Source of the DNA: Undaria pinnatifida | Taxonomy: Eukaryota > Sar > Phaeophyceae > Laminariales > Alariaceae | Assembly (NCBI GenBank): GCA_012845835.1 | Contig: JABAKD010000027.1 | Location: 4,891,465 to 4,955,464 of the forward strand | Direction of reading: 5' to 3' | DNA: 64,000 bases | Shown here: positions 1 to 10,876 of the stretch, piece after piece | Numbering within the stretch: position 1 is the stretch's first letter | Layout of the letters: each line of letters opens with the position of its first letter | Notes under the pieces: generated by a model | What the model was told of the DNA's origin: nothing | Seen by the model: the letters and a program-made list of their open reading frames with translations, nothing else | The model's database searches: none | Position numbers and translations under genes: made by a program

Positions 1-132
1 AACTGCTTTCTTGAAACCTTCCGCCATCGCTACATACTCCTCCTCACTCGAGGAGAGTGTGGTGCACTTCTGCGTCTTATAAATGCATGGAATGGCCGCA
101 CCCCCACACATCACGGGTCCACCCGATACGGA
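1..132 (-). pseudogene. Ty1/copia retrotransposon RNase H fragment, cut by the window edge
   Basis: Reading the minus strand from about 132 down to 1 gives SVSGGPVMCGGAAI, then KTQKCTTLSSSEEEYVAMAE. This is the hallmark of the copia-type RNase H domain: SxSG, GGAAI, a K-Q-K step, then LSSxExEYxA. In a copia polyprotein this domain removes the RNA strand during reverse transcription. An in-frame stop (TAG, 133-135) lies directly before SVSG, and the recognisable match fades upstream of it, so this copy is probably dead or truncated. The rest of the element would lie outside the window on the left. Family identification is confident; whether the element beyond the edge is intact cannot be judged. 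Confidence 0.8.
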
Positions 133-135
133 CTA

Positions 136-1600
136 CCACTTAGTTTCCTTGGGGTATAGACCTATTATTGGAGTTTGACCTAACTGAATGAACTGAACGA
201 ATGATGATAACACTAATACTACGAAATTATATGATGAGTTTGAGTTTTCTTCAGGAACAATTGGTATGATTTCACGAACAAACAACCCCCTATTTGATAT
301 TATCACTCTAACAACGTCAATCAGCTGTGTGTGTGAGTTCGACGAGCTTAGGGCCGATACTCATATTTTTAAGCTGCGTAATACTAATACACCGGTCGCC
401 CGTTTTTAGTAACTTTTCATAAGTCACAACCTAATATAAAACGATATTGCACTAAAATTGTTATCATGCATGAACCCTATTTATTTATATGTTTTATACC
501 GCATCCCCCGCGGTGCCATCCCATGCTTCATATGGATTTGCCAGGTAATCAGTATGACGCGCCCAAGATATCACCTGGGTTTCTGGGCTACGACGTTCAA
601 CGTGCCTCAAGTGTAGAACCAGCGCCGTAGCACCGGGGGGCAGGCGGGAGGGGCGGGCGGGGGGCTCGGCAGCTACCGTTTGTCAGACACTCGCGCGAGA
701 CGTGTACACCGTCCACACACGTGTAGTCTAGTACGCGTCCAAAGCTGCGATGTGGGGAAGACGAAGACGACGGAAGGTGTTCCCCATTCCTGGAAGGGTG
801 ATCCCCCAGTGGCCGCCTTACGATGGTGAGATCGACAAGCTCTTCAAGGCCACTGTTGTTGTTATCCCACCCCTGTTGTCGCACCCTCTGGAGTACACGA
901 CGTTTTTTTCGAATCCCTAAATAACCACCCACTTTTTTTCACCTTGTATGTTGTATATTACACCCCCGGAGTACACCACACCCGGTACTATCTTTTATAG
1001 GGCCCCAAATGTTGCCACTGAGGGTATGGTATTTTACCCTTGTATGCGATAGTGTCGGATATCGAAACGAAAATCTTTTCGGTAAGCTTCGATAACGACA
1101 ACGATATCGACAACGATGATAATTCAAAGTTTTTTTGCCCTTAAACAATACCTGGTATAGCGTAGATGCAGTTCCTTATCGAACACCAGATTGAAACACC
1201 ACAACGTCGATAAACGATCACGGTCATGATAGTGAACGCGAAAACCGACACACAAAGCTCACGCATTCCATCCGCCCATTTTCGATTTGTTTTTGTCTTC
1301 GGAGTCCCCCCCCCGCATGCCGTGTGGCAAGGGGGGGTCCCCCCGCTTGCCACGAAGGAGGGGAGGGGGGGGGGGGGCTTGTGGCAAAGGGGGAGGTCCC
1401 CTTGCTTGTGGCAAGGTGGAGGGTCCCCGACATTGTGATTTAGTTTCCACACGTACATAAAAGTTGTATATCATTCCAGGAATGGTTGTGTGATGCAGCA
1501 GCATTGTCGAAGCCCTTCATCGCATCACGGCTGGAAAAGCTGAAACACCATGCATGAAATCTATGCTAGTTAGTTATTGCTGCTATTCTGTCTGTCAGCC
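136..1600. other. No gene recognised
   Basis: AT-rich spacer, followed by a minus-strand open stretch at 597-932 (111 codons) without a recognisable domain or clear splice sites, and a C/G homopolymer-rich, pyrimidine-biased patch at 1300-1430. I see nothing here that I can support as coding. Confidence 0.4.
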
Positions 1601-1605
1601 ATCAT
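1601..1605. repeat. Target site duplication of the TRIM, left copy
   Basis: ATCAT immediately left of the TG end; the same five bases follow the right LTR at 1979-1983. Confidence 0.7.
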
Positions 1606-1689
1606 TGTTATAAGGCTTAGTTTGGGTAAGCTATTGGTTAACCTTTTGCAAGTGGTCAAACGGACTAATGCCCCAATAAAACCTTAACA
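1606..1689 (+). repeat. Left LTR of the TRIM
   Basis: 84 bp with TG...CA ends. It pairs with 1896-1978, with about seven substitutions and a one-base length difference, so the insertion is not brand new. Confidence 0.75.
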
Positions 1690-1895
1690 AATGGCGTCAT
1701 CGACAGACCATGGGTTTCTTGGGTAGTGGGTTCGAGTTCCACATCCACCATAATAAACTTTTTCAGACTTTCCCCATGTCGAACTTGAAAAATACTCTCC
1801 CCGGTATCCCCAGGAAATGAAACCGCTTGGATATTGACAGGTCCGCCCGTATATATCTGGATGACCTGCTATCCCGCCGTTTGAGGGGGGGAGAG

Positions 1896-1978
1896 TGTGC
1901 TAAGGGTTAGTTTGGGTAAGCTATTGGTTAACATTTTGCAAGTGGTCAAACGGACCAATACCCCACTAAAACCTTAAA
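1896..1978 (+). repeat. Right LTR of the TRIM
   Basis: 83 bp, directly preceded by a polypurine tract. It starts TGTGCTAAGG and ends CCTTAAA before the duplicated target ATCAT. Confidence 0.75.
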
Positions 1979-2339
1979 ATCATGGTCTCGCGATCCAGCG
2001 CGTTTCAGGCCCGCCCGCGGCATGGGTAGAGAGCGTTGGGGGCACAACCAGCAAAACACTACTTTGGTCTCATGTCGTGCCGAGTCGTGGCCTTCATGCG
2101 CTGAGCATGGCCGACAATCCCGAGGCAGTCCTGACATCCATCGAGCCAGCCTTGCCGCCGGCTTGCAATTTGGAAGTACGACTCGGGCTGCTGATTGGCG
2201 AATCGAGTCCCTGCCGGAGGCCGCTGGCTCTTTTTTAGGAGGTTGGCGCTCAACACAGGAGGCAGGAACATTTGATTATTCCGGCCATATCATAGGGGAA
2301 TGGAGGTTCAACCGCTCTGGGAGAAGATAGGGTATCATC

Positions 2340-3060
2340 CCCGGTTTATAAATTCATCAGTATCTCTACAACCTCGACCAACCGCGAACGAGAACGGAGA
2401 CGCCTCGGGTCGACACCGCCGCACACCGTGTGGAAACCCCTACCCCACTATTAGCTGATCACTGACTAGCTGGAGCTCATGGAGCAGCGGCACCAGGGGA
2501 GGATAGAGCCCAATCCCTGGAACAGAAATCCTTGAGTACTTTTACAACTCCAACACCCCGGGGACGAAAACAGTGATCCCCCGGGTAGATACTCCCCGCA
2601 CGGTGTGGAAACCCCACGCGCATCGGCTGATTGATGATCGGCTGGGTCTAATGGAGCCAGTCCGTGGCGAGAATTGCCCCTCGGGACAACTTCGAGATCC
2701 CGCCGCACCCGAGGACGATAAGATACCACGCCCGGACCAGACATCCTTCCTGTTATCTACAATGCCAACACCTAGGGGACGAAAACAGTGGTCCCCATAT
2801 CGATGTCGCCCCGCACGGGTCGGAAACCTCAACCGCACTCTGGCTGATTGCTGGCTGGCCGGGGTTCGTGGAACCAGCGCGCGGCGGGAGTTGCCCCACG
2901 GAAAAACGTCAAGGTTCCGCCGCACTCTAGGGGGAGGATAAATTCCCAGACCCGGACCAGAGATACTTCCCTACATGAACAACTCCAACACTCGTGGACG
3001 AAAACGTTGATCCCCGGGCGGCAACCGCTTCGCACGTTGCGGAGGCCTCACCCTCGGGTA
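2340..3060 (+). repeat. ~200-bp tandem repeat family, locus 1
   Basis: Four degenerate copies carry the core CTCCAACACC-GGGGACGAAAAC, then CCGGGT, then CCGCACGGTGTGGAAACC. The cores begin near 2370, 2551, 2762 and 2982 (spacings of about 181, 211 and 220 bp). The same repeat, in the opposite orientation, forms a second array at 42.34-43.33 kb. Open frames across it (for example 2573-2941 on the plus strand) shift between copies and look incidental. Confidence 0.75.
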
Positions 3061-5900
3061 AAACGCCGCTATCTGAGGCGCAGGGCTGTCGCCTTTTTGT
3101 CATCGTTCAAATTCGCCCTGCCGACGCCCTCCTCAGCCCAGAGCCGGGGGGCGACCAGTGTACGGGTCTGTGTGTCTTCTTTTATGTTTTGTGTGTTGTA
3201 TTTGTTCTGTTTTTTTTTTTTTTTTTTCATCTAAACACTTCCTCCCCTAGCGGGGCTGTAGGTGTTGACACCTTCCATCCCGGGTATTCGTCGCTTCCCC
3301 GTCTAACCCCCCCGCCTTGCCGATGGCCCGCGGGAGGTTTTTCGCATGACTTCTCCCTTGTGTTAGCGCCTGTGTCCCTCTATATATCGACGAGGGCTCG
3401 CCTCGCCATAGTACCTTTTTTTTGGTTGGTTTACCGTAGAGCCTTTCCTGCCCCCCCCCGCCACACCGGCGGCATGCGGCATGTTCTAGAGCCTTTTCTG
3501 CCCCCCCGCCACGCCGGCGGCATGCGGCAGGTTTTTGATGGGTGACTATTGCCTTGCTGTAGGGTCTGTTTTTCTTTCTACTGCTCTTCTTCGCGTGTTC
3601 CTGGCTCCGTAGCCAGACGGTTAGAGGTGTGGGAGTGGGTTTTGAGGAGCCGCATCTTCGACTCATGGTCTAGTTCGTAGAACCGGAGTTTCCCCGAATC
3701 TCCCATATTTCTGCATATGCGACTCATCAGGGTGGGCTAGTGTTAAGATACGGCCTCGAAAGGCCTGTAGGTATCCGAATTTGAGATCATTTGGATGGGT
3801 TTCGTATGATAAGGTTGGCGGTTTATATTCGGGGAAGTTAGGAATTAGATCGGAGGCACGCGCCTCCGATCTCAGAAGCTATCCCGGGCTCTGGTGGAAA
3901 CGAATAAAGCTACATCTCTACGAAGGAACGAAAGTGAGTACTCTCCGAGGACCTACCCAATTGGCAGACCTGCAGGGGGCACTCTGTGTCCCCCACCTAT
4001 TAATTTCACAACTGCCTGATTGCTGATGGTCGAGAGTGCGTAGGGTCTGCACACTGGGGACTATGGAATGTCGATGGCACGCGACTAATAAGTAGCATTA
4101 AGTACTACTAAGTAGTTTATACTGCTGTATAATGTAGTAGGGGCAATGGTAGTAGTGTTAACTGTGGTATAATGTTTCCCAGTGGCGGAGTGCTACGTTT
4201 AAAACTGTTGTTGCTTTGCTTCTCATACCCTATACCTCGTAGCTGGTAGTAAGTACCAGGGATGGGTTTTAAGGCAAACCATTAAAAAAATCCACGTGCA
4301 ACTACTACTGTGCTAGTACGGGAAAACAACCTTTTGTAAAACTTGCCGCGTAACTACTACGTGTCAGCTATCACGGGATTTTCCAATCAACTCTCCCCCC
4401 AGGGATGAAACAGGCGCATACCCAGTATATACGGAGTATATATTACCTGGTACCAGTCTGTGTTGTGTGTTGGGCTGGAACTCCGTTTGGCCCGTTGAAC
4501 ACTGCTAACACTGCGAACAAAAAATTGTAAAAAAATAAGTTATACTCCGGAGTATTATATAGGTACAATATGTCGCTCGCATCCACCTCCGATCCTTACC
4601 CCCACACACACCTCCCCCGCCGCCCCATCACCCCCCCCACCCCCCAACACGCACCCTGTGCATATAATAGTTGGCCTCGGTTGGCACCGACGCTGTAAAA
4701 CATTATATGTGTTTTGGGGTTGGCGTAGGTTGGCAACAACGCTGTAAACCATGCCAATCACTGGGTGAGCTAGACAACCAGGGTACCGTTTTTGTTTTAT
4801 CGGGTGGTCATCATGATGCTTATCGAGATAGATCATATTGCGCGGGATGGAGAACCCTAACTCCGCACAAGGGGAATGATCACATCACGTAGTGTGAACA
4901 TGACGAGGCACCCACGAGGCAGGTACACAGTAATACCCGTTCGTTGCTGTCTCTGGAGTGGCCACACCAGAACACCAAATAACTCATTGGTCGCTGTCAT
5001 CCATAAGCAAGAAAGTAGGCACAATGTGCAGAAGTCCGCCTTACGAGCGGACGGTTCTTGGAAATATGCAATTCACCCTTCATGTGGCTCGCCGAACACC
5101 TCACGGCGCTTCGCGCTTGATGCACGCAATGCCTGCCTGTTTGGTGGAAACCCAACGTGCTCCGTCCCGGCACAGTAGGGGTGCGAGGGTCTATGGTAGT
5201 AAAACTACCGCCATGCACAGACTGGGTAAATCCCCCCCACACACGCACACAAAGACACCCCCCCCCTCCCTCGTCGCGCGCCACCTAAAATCGAAATCGT
5301 CAGAATAATAAACACTGCCCGACAGGTGATATCACCTCTTGACTTTTCGAGCCATCCATGCGGTAGCTCCATTTCATTTATATGGTCTTCAAGTTCAAAT
5401 TAACCCCCCTCCTTCCCCGCCACCCTCACCATAGCCTATATCTAGCACCACGCGTACAGTAAGCTCCTATACATTTATGCGACTTAAAACGGTTGGAACC
5501 CCCCCCCACACAGCCCGGCCCTCCCACCCCCGCCTCTTTTTCAACCTCCCGCCCTCCCGCACGCCCCCCCCTTAAAATCCCCGCCCTCCCCTCACCGGCT
5601 ATACGACTTACAGGATATGTGGTGCATTCTTTCCACAGCCGTCACATTTTGTCCCCCTCAAAAACGAGCTTGATAGTTCCCCCCCCAAAAGTTGATTAAC
5701 ATCACCCTGTTGACCCTGGTACAAGCTGCACTGTTTTTCCAAGGGGAGTCGTGGACCTATATCCTTCATGAGGACACACACCCCGTAATACGCGCGATCG
5801 GCGTATTACACACAGCTTGCAACGATGAGTTTCGACGAAATCTTCGATCTCACAGCTGGAGGAGTGTATTTTGTTTTTTATAACAAATTTAAAACGGTGT
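3061..5900. other. No gene recognised; simple repeats
   Basis: Contains a T16-17 run near 3211-3228, a two-copy ~53-bp duplication at 3436-3540 (TAGAGCC...CCGGCGGCATGCGGCA), a perfect 11-bp inverted repeat at 3847-3872, and C-rich tracts at 4590-4660, 5240-5280 and 5490-5600. Open frames such as 4958-5308 (plus) have no family I know. Confidence 0.4.
3847..3872. repeat. Perfect 11-bp inverted repeat with 4-base loop
   Basis: AGATCGGAGGC, loop ACGC, GCCTCCGATCT. No T-run or gene end adjoins it, so I do not call it a terminator. Confidence 0.6.
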
Positions 5901-6445
5901 TCTTGCTTGTTGTGCTTGCCATACGCTTCTTCTTTGACGTAGTACTTTCTCAGCTGGCTTCCTCGGTACCTGATTCTTAGTGGCATGTGTCCTGTACTGT
6001 AAGGTGCCGGCCCTTTGACAAGAACATTTGCGTGCACGATACAGTATTATTGTTGATTCTTGCTGTACTCCCTTCTTTATTGTACTCCTGCTGCACTCTC
6101 TAAACCTAAATCCTTGCTTCTTCTCCCTGTCGCCGGCAACTTGCAACTGCTTTTTGCAGTAACAGTAGTCCACTGAGAAGAGCACCCAGCAACCAATAAC
6201 CAAAGCACCACGTACGTGCCCGGTACAACAATTCAGCATTGTCTACGTGACAGTACCAAAAATATGGAACATATCATAGTTTTTGCGTCTATAGGTCGAA
6301 CCCTCTAACCGCCATGGGCCTTGAGCTAACTAAATTAAAGGATGTATGTATCACCTGATATGCTGTCAAGTTGTCAAGTGAAAACGAAGATCGTTTTCAT
6401 CGCAATTTTGATACCAGCAGCTAGAACGTGTCACATCACCATGCC

Positions 6446-6545
6446 ATGTGCCATGAAATGACAGGACATGACATGACAGGACAGGGCATGGCAGGACATG
6501 ACAGGGCATGACAGGACATGACAGGACATGGCATGGCATAGCATT
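6446..6545. repeat. ACAGG/ACATG pentamer-like array
   Basis: About 100 bp of irregular GACATGACAGGACAGGGCATGG-type units with a 5-base register. Confidence 0.7.
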
Positions 6546-6879
6546 GGGCGCGCTTGTCATCGCGATGACTGCACACTCATACACACGACAAGCGCTTGGC
6601 TAATCGGCTGGCCTCATTCCTCTCCCCTCGCTCCCAACAATATTTCATAGTTGTCCACGTACCCTTCATTCCATGTGATACCTGCATGCAACACCTAAAC
6701 AGGTGCCTTACGTGGCCACCTCCCGCCCCGCCCCGCCCTGCCCCCTTCCCTCTGCCCTGTCCCGGCGTCTCCCGCTTAATATACAAGAAAATTATGTTGG
6801 ACATGAAAGCTAACTCGTGGAGGTGGACCACTCAGCAAGTTGTGGAACTCATCGAGGCCGTGACGTACCTCCGGGCGCC

Positions 6880-7960
6880 CTCGATAGTCCTCAACACCCT
6901 GACGTGTGTCTTCCAGGTCTTGTTGGGAGGTTGACACCATAAGAAAGCTATATACATAGACCTAGATCAACCGATCGTCCTATCATTAATGGCATCATGT
7001 GCGTATTGTTGGATGCCGATTATTCGAGAGTCGTCGGTCGGTCAATCGGTTGATTGGTCGCGTCCAGCGGCATGGTGTGCGTCTTCGAGGTGATGTTGCC
7101 AGCTGGAATTTTCACGGGTCGCGTCACTTCTCACGGGTCCAGTCGGGTCAGGCTGGGCCGACCCGACCCGTGAGATGTCGAAGACCTCCTGACCCGACCC
7201 AACCCGACCCGACCCGACCCGACCCGACCCGACCCGACCCGACCCGACCCGACCCGACCCGACCCGACCCGACCCGACCTGCGAAATGTCGGAAGCCTCC
7301 TGACCCGACCCGGGGGAACGGGTCATGACCCGTGCAAAATCTTGGTTGTTGGGGTGTGTGGTAGGAGAGCCGTTAAGAGTCGATATTCCTCAGTGGTCTG
7401 ATCTACGTCTTGGCGGTGTTGGGAGGGTGATATAAGAGCCGTTGATCAACAGATCGACCTCGAACGTTATTATGGCGTCTTGGAGGTGTTTATTTTGGGG
7501 GGTCGACTTGACTGTTGATCGGCAGATCAACCCCAGACCAAAGCTATGGTATTAATGGGGGGGTCATTTTTGGGATCTTCTTTTGGCGGTGGCTGGATGT
7601 CACTCGCGCGAGTAGCCCTCCGTTACTTGGTGGTCGTTAGCTTTTGCGCTGTTTTAATTAGGCGATATGGACCCGCAATGGAATGGTTAGCTGCGATGCG
7701 CCAATAAAATCGTCTAACGTTATTTTGGTAGTGAGGTACAGAGTCACTCGTGCGAGTGGCTCAAACCACGTAGTGAAAAAGGCGGTATGATACTACAGTG
7801 CCCGAGCCTTGGTCCCCAACCACCATTTTATGCGTCTTCGAGGTGTTTTTTGGGGGAGGTGATATAAGAGCCGTTGGTCGGTCAATGGTCGTCCTCAACA
7901 TCATGGTGTGCGTCTTCGAGATGTTGTTGGGTGGGCAGTGTAATAATCGTATCATGCATG
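6880..7960 (+). repeat. Degenerate ~100-bp minisatellite
   Basis: The phrases CATGGTGTGCGTCTTCGAGG, TGTTGGGAGG, GATATAAGAGCCGTTG and GGTCGGTCAATCG recur in order near 6886-7090, 7395-7480 and 7820-7940. The best copy reads as an open plus-strand segment (6800-6934), but the other copies are shifted or stopped. Confidence 0.55.
7191..7279. repeat. (GACCC)n pentanucleotide array
   Basis: About 18 nearly perfect copies. A ~30-bp module, GTGAGATGTCGAAGACCTCC and GCGAAATGTCGGAAGCCTCC, stands on either side, each leading back into GACCC units. Confidence 0.9.
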
Positions 7961-9769
7961 ATCGTAGTCCGTAGGACCAAATACGCTCGCACCCCCACGG
8001 CCCGGACGGAGCACGTCGGGTTTTCACTGACCAGGCAGACGTTGCGTGCACCAAGCGCAGCGGCGATATGAGAGTCGATGTTCTACACTCCATCGACGCT
8101 TCGGAGGAAAAAACTGCCAAGCAGAAATTACTTGATTACAGTATTGACCACACAACGCAGTCCTGGCTTCTGGAGTAGAGTGTTTGGGCGAATTGCAGTG
8201 TAAGGAGCTGTAAGACACGCGCGCAGCGTGGCGAAACTCGTACTCGTTTCGCTGCGCGTTCTTCTTAGATCAGATTACATTCATCGCTTTCTGGTCGCTA
8301 GACACGTGTCGCAAAAGGGTTACACGCCCCAGTGGCACTTGTGAAAGGCGTTGTTTGTGTTGTTGGGAGGGGGGGGATGGGGGTAGGGTGGGACAGGGGG
8401 CAGACAGAAAGGCCTGTTGTTTCCTGCGGATGCACTCTGCTGCTCATTGTGTACGCGTGCGTGTATCATATACGATGTGCGTTTTAGACTTTGTGTTGGT
8501 AGATCTGCTGCGGACTGTACGAGTGGTTGTTGTCGATTGTATGGTGTCAAGTGAGAGTGAGAGTCGCTCGGAGGGTGTTTGCGCCGGAGAGGGGAGGGCG
8601 GGACGGAGTAAGGCGGACAGAGCGGTTGGCTTTATAGTTTCCCAGTTATTGCGTGATGCACGCAGCGGATGGCTGGTGCTGTTAAGGAGCATCGCACACA
8701 GCTACTACTGGTATTCTAGGCGGTACATCTCTCCTTTTTATGTTTTGTGGGACACCGGGTGATGACCTCTGGCTCGGGCGTTTGAGCGATGCTTGTCTTG
8801 AGCTGTGTGTTTAACGTTGCACTTAATATACCATAACCCGCAGCACGGTAAAAGGAACTTGGCTGCACGCGTAACCACGCACTCGTGCAGCAAGTTGCGG
8901 TGTTGTACGCTTCTGGCGGCTAGCCACTTCGGGCTCGCAGGGCGTGGGCTTTGCCGCGTGTTTTTGTCAGTATTGACGTGCGTTGCATCTGGCACCTTTT
9001 CATTACCATGGTGTACGTGGCGTTGGCAGCTGCCGCTGCTGCTGCTCCCACAATGCTCTGTTGGGTTTTTCCGAGCGTTACGACCAAAAGAGGCAATTGG
9101 AATTCTTCGTAGTTCCTGCGGCACGTCCAACGGTGTCCAAGTGCTAGAGTAAAACCCGCACACGTTCGAAATACTGGGCAGCTCCTTAGGCTGAGTACAG
9201 CGATACACCAGGTAAACATCGACCCATGATCTACGAAAAGGAAAGCTCGGAACAAGCGAGTCCTTTACTTCGAGTATTCGCACGCCTGCGTATCCGGTCG
9301 TTGATCGGTGTATATCATCAGGGCAACGATATATGTGCTGTATCACTAGTCTACCGTGTTAGACAACATATGGCAAGTATATCCTCGAATCAACAATCTT
9401 CAAGGGTTAGGGTTAAGGTTGAATCTTCAAAAAAACGTTCGGTCTCAATGTTCAATCTGAGCATCTTATCTTCAATCTCCGTCTTCAATCTCAGTCTTCG
9501 ATATCATTCCTCAAACTCCATCTTCAAACCCAAGCACCAGTCACACAGAAAGAATTGGACACCCTGCCTAGACCAGCCAACAATATTTTACTTTCTGGAG
9601 CATAAAACCGCGCCCCCCGCGCCAGCTGCAGCGTAGCTTTTACGCAGAAAGTCGTGACAGCCAAAATCAGAAAAAATAAACGACAGCTACCCTTCAACGA
9701 AACGGAAGACTCAACAAAATTAACGGGCAATACTCGGTGCTCTTCACGGGGCCGGTCACTTCTTGCAGG
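7961..9769. other. No gene recognised; one long open frame of unknown status
   Basis: A 202-codon minus-strand open frame spans 8738-9346, but I see no domain, no convincing splice sites and no conserved relative in the window, so I do not call it a gene. A ~75-bp segment at 8190-8270 (starting GCAGTGTAAGGA) recurs at 27.59-27.66 kb. A TTAGGG-like block (GGGTTAGGGTTAAGG) lies at 9404-9420, beside TCTTCAATCTC repeats. Confidence 0.35.
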
Positions 9770-9930
9770 TCGGGTCCGCACCGGTGTCGGGTCAGGGTGA
9801 CCCGACCCGATCCTTGACGTATTATAAAACCTCCTCATCCGACCCGACCCGTGACATTTCAAACACTGCTGACCCAATCTGACCCGACTCGCGAGATTTT
9901 GAAAATCTATAGACCCGATCCATGACCCAC
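9770..9930. repeat. Degenerate GACCC array with the ~30-bp module
   Basis: GACCCG units alternate with GTGACATTTCAAACACTGCT and GCGAGATTTTGAAAATCTAT, relatives of the module flanking the 7.2-kb and 59.7-kb arrays. Confidence 0.6.
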
Positions 9931-10876
9931 GGAACACCACCAGTGTGAAAGTCTTCGAACTCTTTCGTCGACCGCCACAACAAAAACAAACTACGGTATG
10001 TAAAGGATGAGGCATGGCGACTGAACGAGTGACAGTACAATTTAGGATTTCTTCACATCTACATGTTTCGCCGGCGGCCACAAGAAACAACCAACTCTCT
10101 AAAGGACAGCCATGGCGACTGAAACAAGTCAGCGCGCAATTCAGGGTTCCCTATTTCAGCCCACTACCAGCGTGAACAATCCTGCCGGCCTTTCCGCTGC
10201 TATCCCCTACCGCGTCCTACCGGTAACCATCATCGCCCCCGCCCTCCGGTAACTGAACAATCAATGGTGCACTGCAGTTTGATCAAACTGTAGATCGAGG
10301 TTTCCAGCCTAACTTATTGTGGTAATTTATACCATCGCTTCCTTTTTCTCTCGAGTGGACTGGATATGGTCTCATCGCACTCTTCCCAATGGAAGGAGCC
10401 GAATCTGAAACGAAAAAAAAGATAATGTGCCCAGACCATTCATATTGAACTGCATTTACTCGCGTTGCCAAAATGTTTGGTAAACTATTGATTCTTTTCG
10501 CAGCATGTTCAACAACGCCCAACGGGCGAAACAAAAGCCGCGCACTTTCGCAATACTGGAGTTTACTCTTTTGAACCAGGTGCACAAACGACATTTCAAC
10601 CAAATCATGCACAACAACTAAAATAAATGTGAACGAGCGAATTTTAACCCGATTATACGCACATCTACACATCCTGCCAGTGGGTAGCATCACGACCTCA
10701 GCGAAGTTTAGGGCAACGCTACTATTGAGAATGTGCAAGGCTAACTGCAATTTCTTCTGAACTCATCACCAGACCAATCGCACACCTACAGCCGAAAAAA
10801 ATACGACACCCTGTTTCGACCAACTTTGTTCCTTTAGCATGCTCAGCTTAAACCTGCCCCACCAGCGTCATCTCCT

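Larger units (their letters stand above)
1606..1978 (+). mobile_element. Miniature LTR retrotransposon (TRIM-like), apparently complete
   Basis: Two direct repeats of 84 and 83 bp (1606-1689 and 1896-1978), differing at about seven positions, flank 206 bp without coding capacity. The left copy runs TGTTATAAGG...CCTTAACA, so it has the TG...CA ends of an LTR. A TGG-starting sequence that could serve as a tRNA primer binding site (TGGCGTCATCGACAG, from 1692) follows the left repeat after two bases. A purine tract (GAGGGGGGGAGAG, 1883-1895) abuts the right repeat. The element is bracketed by the 5-bp direct repeat ATCAT (1601-1605 and 1979-1983), the usual target duplication size for LTR integrases. 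The interior also holds a T-arm-like stem (GTGGG TTCGAGT TCCAC, 1721-1740). Size and layout match the TRIM class, which needs enzymes from an autonomous relative. Confidence 0.8.

Noticed and set aside
1721-1748. tRNA gene
   Set aside because: A good T arm and an ATCCACCA-like end are present, but no D arm, anticodon arm or matching 5' acceptor strand lies upstream.
6446-6545. CRISPR-like array
   Set aside because: Short irregular units without spacers; a simple tandem repeat in a eukaryotic context.
7042-7328. Pro/Thr/Arg and Gly/Ser/Val repeat proteins on both strands, also at 23593-23944 and 59657-59964
   Set aside because: Translation of pentamer arrays, which are open in every frame.
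8738-9346. 202-codon minus-strand open frame
   Set aside because: No domain, no splice context and no relative in the window; length alone is weak evidence in a 64-kb eukaryotic window.
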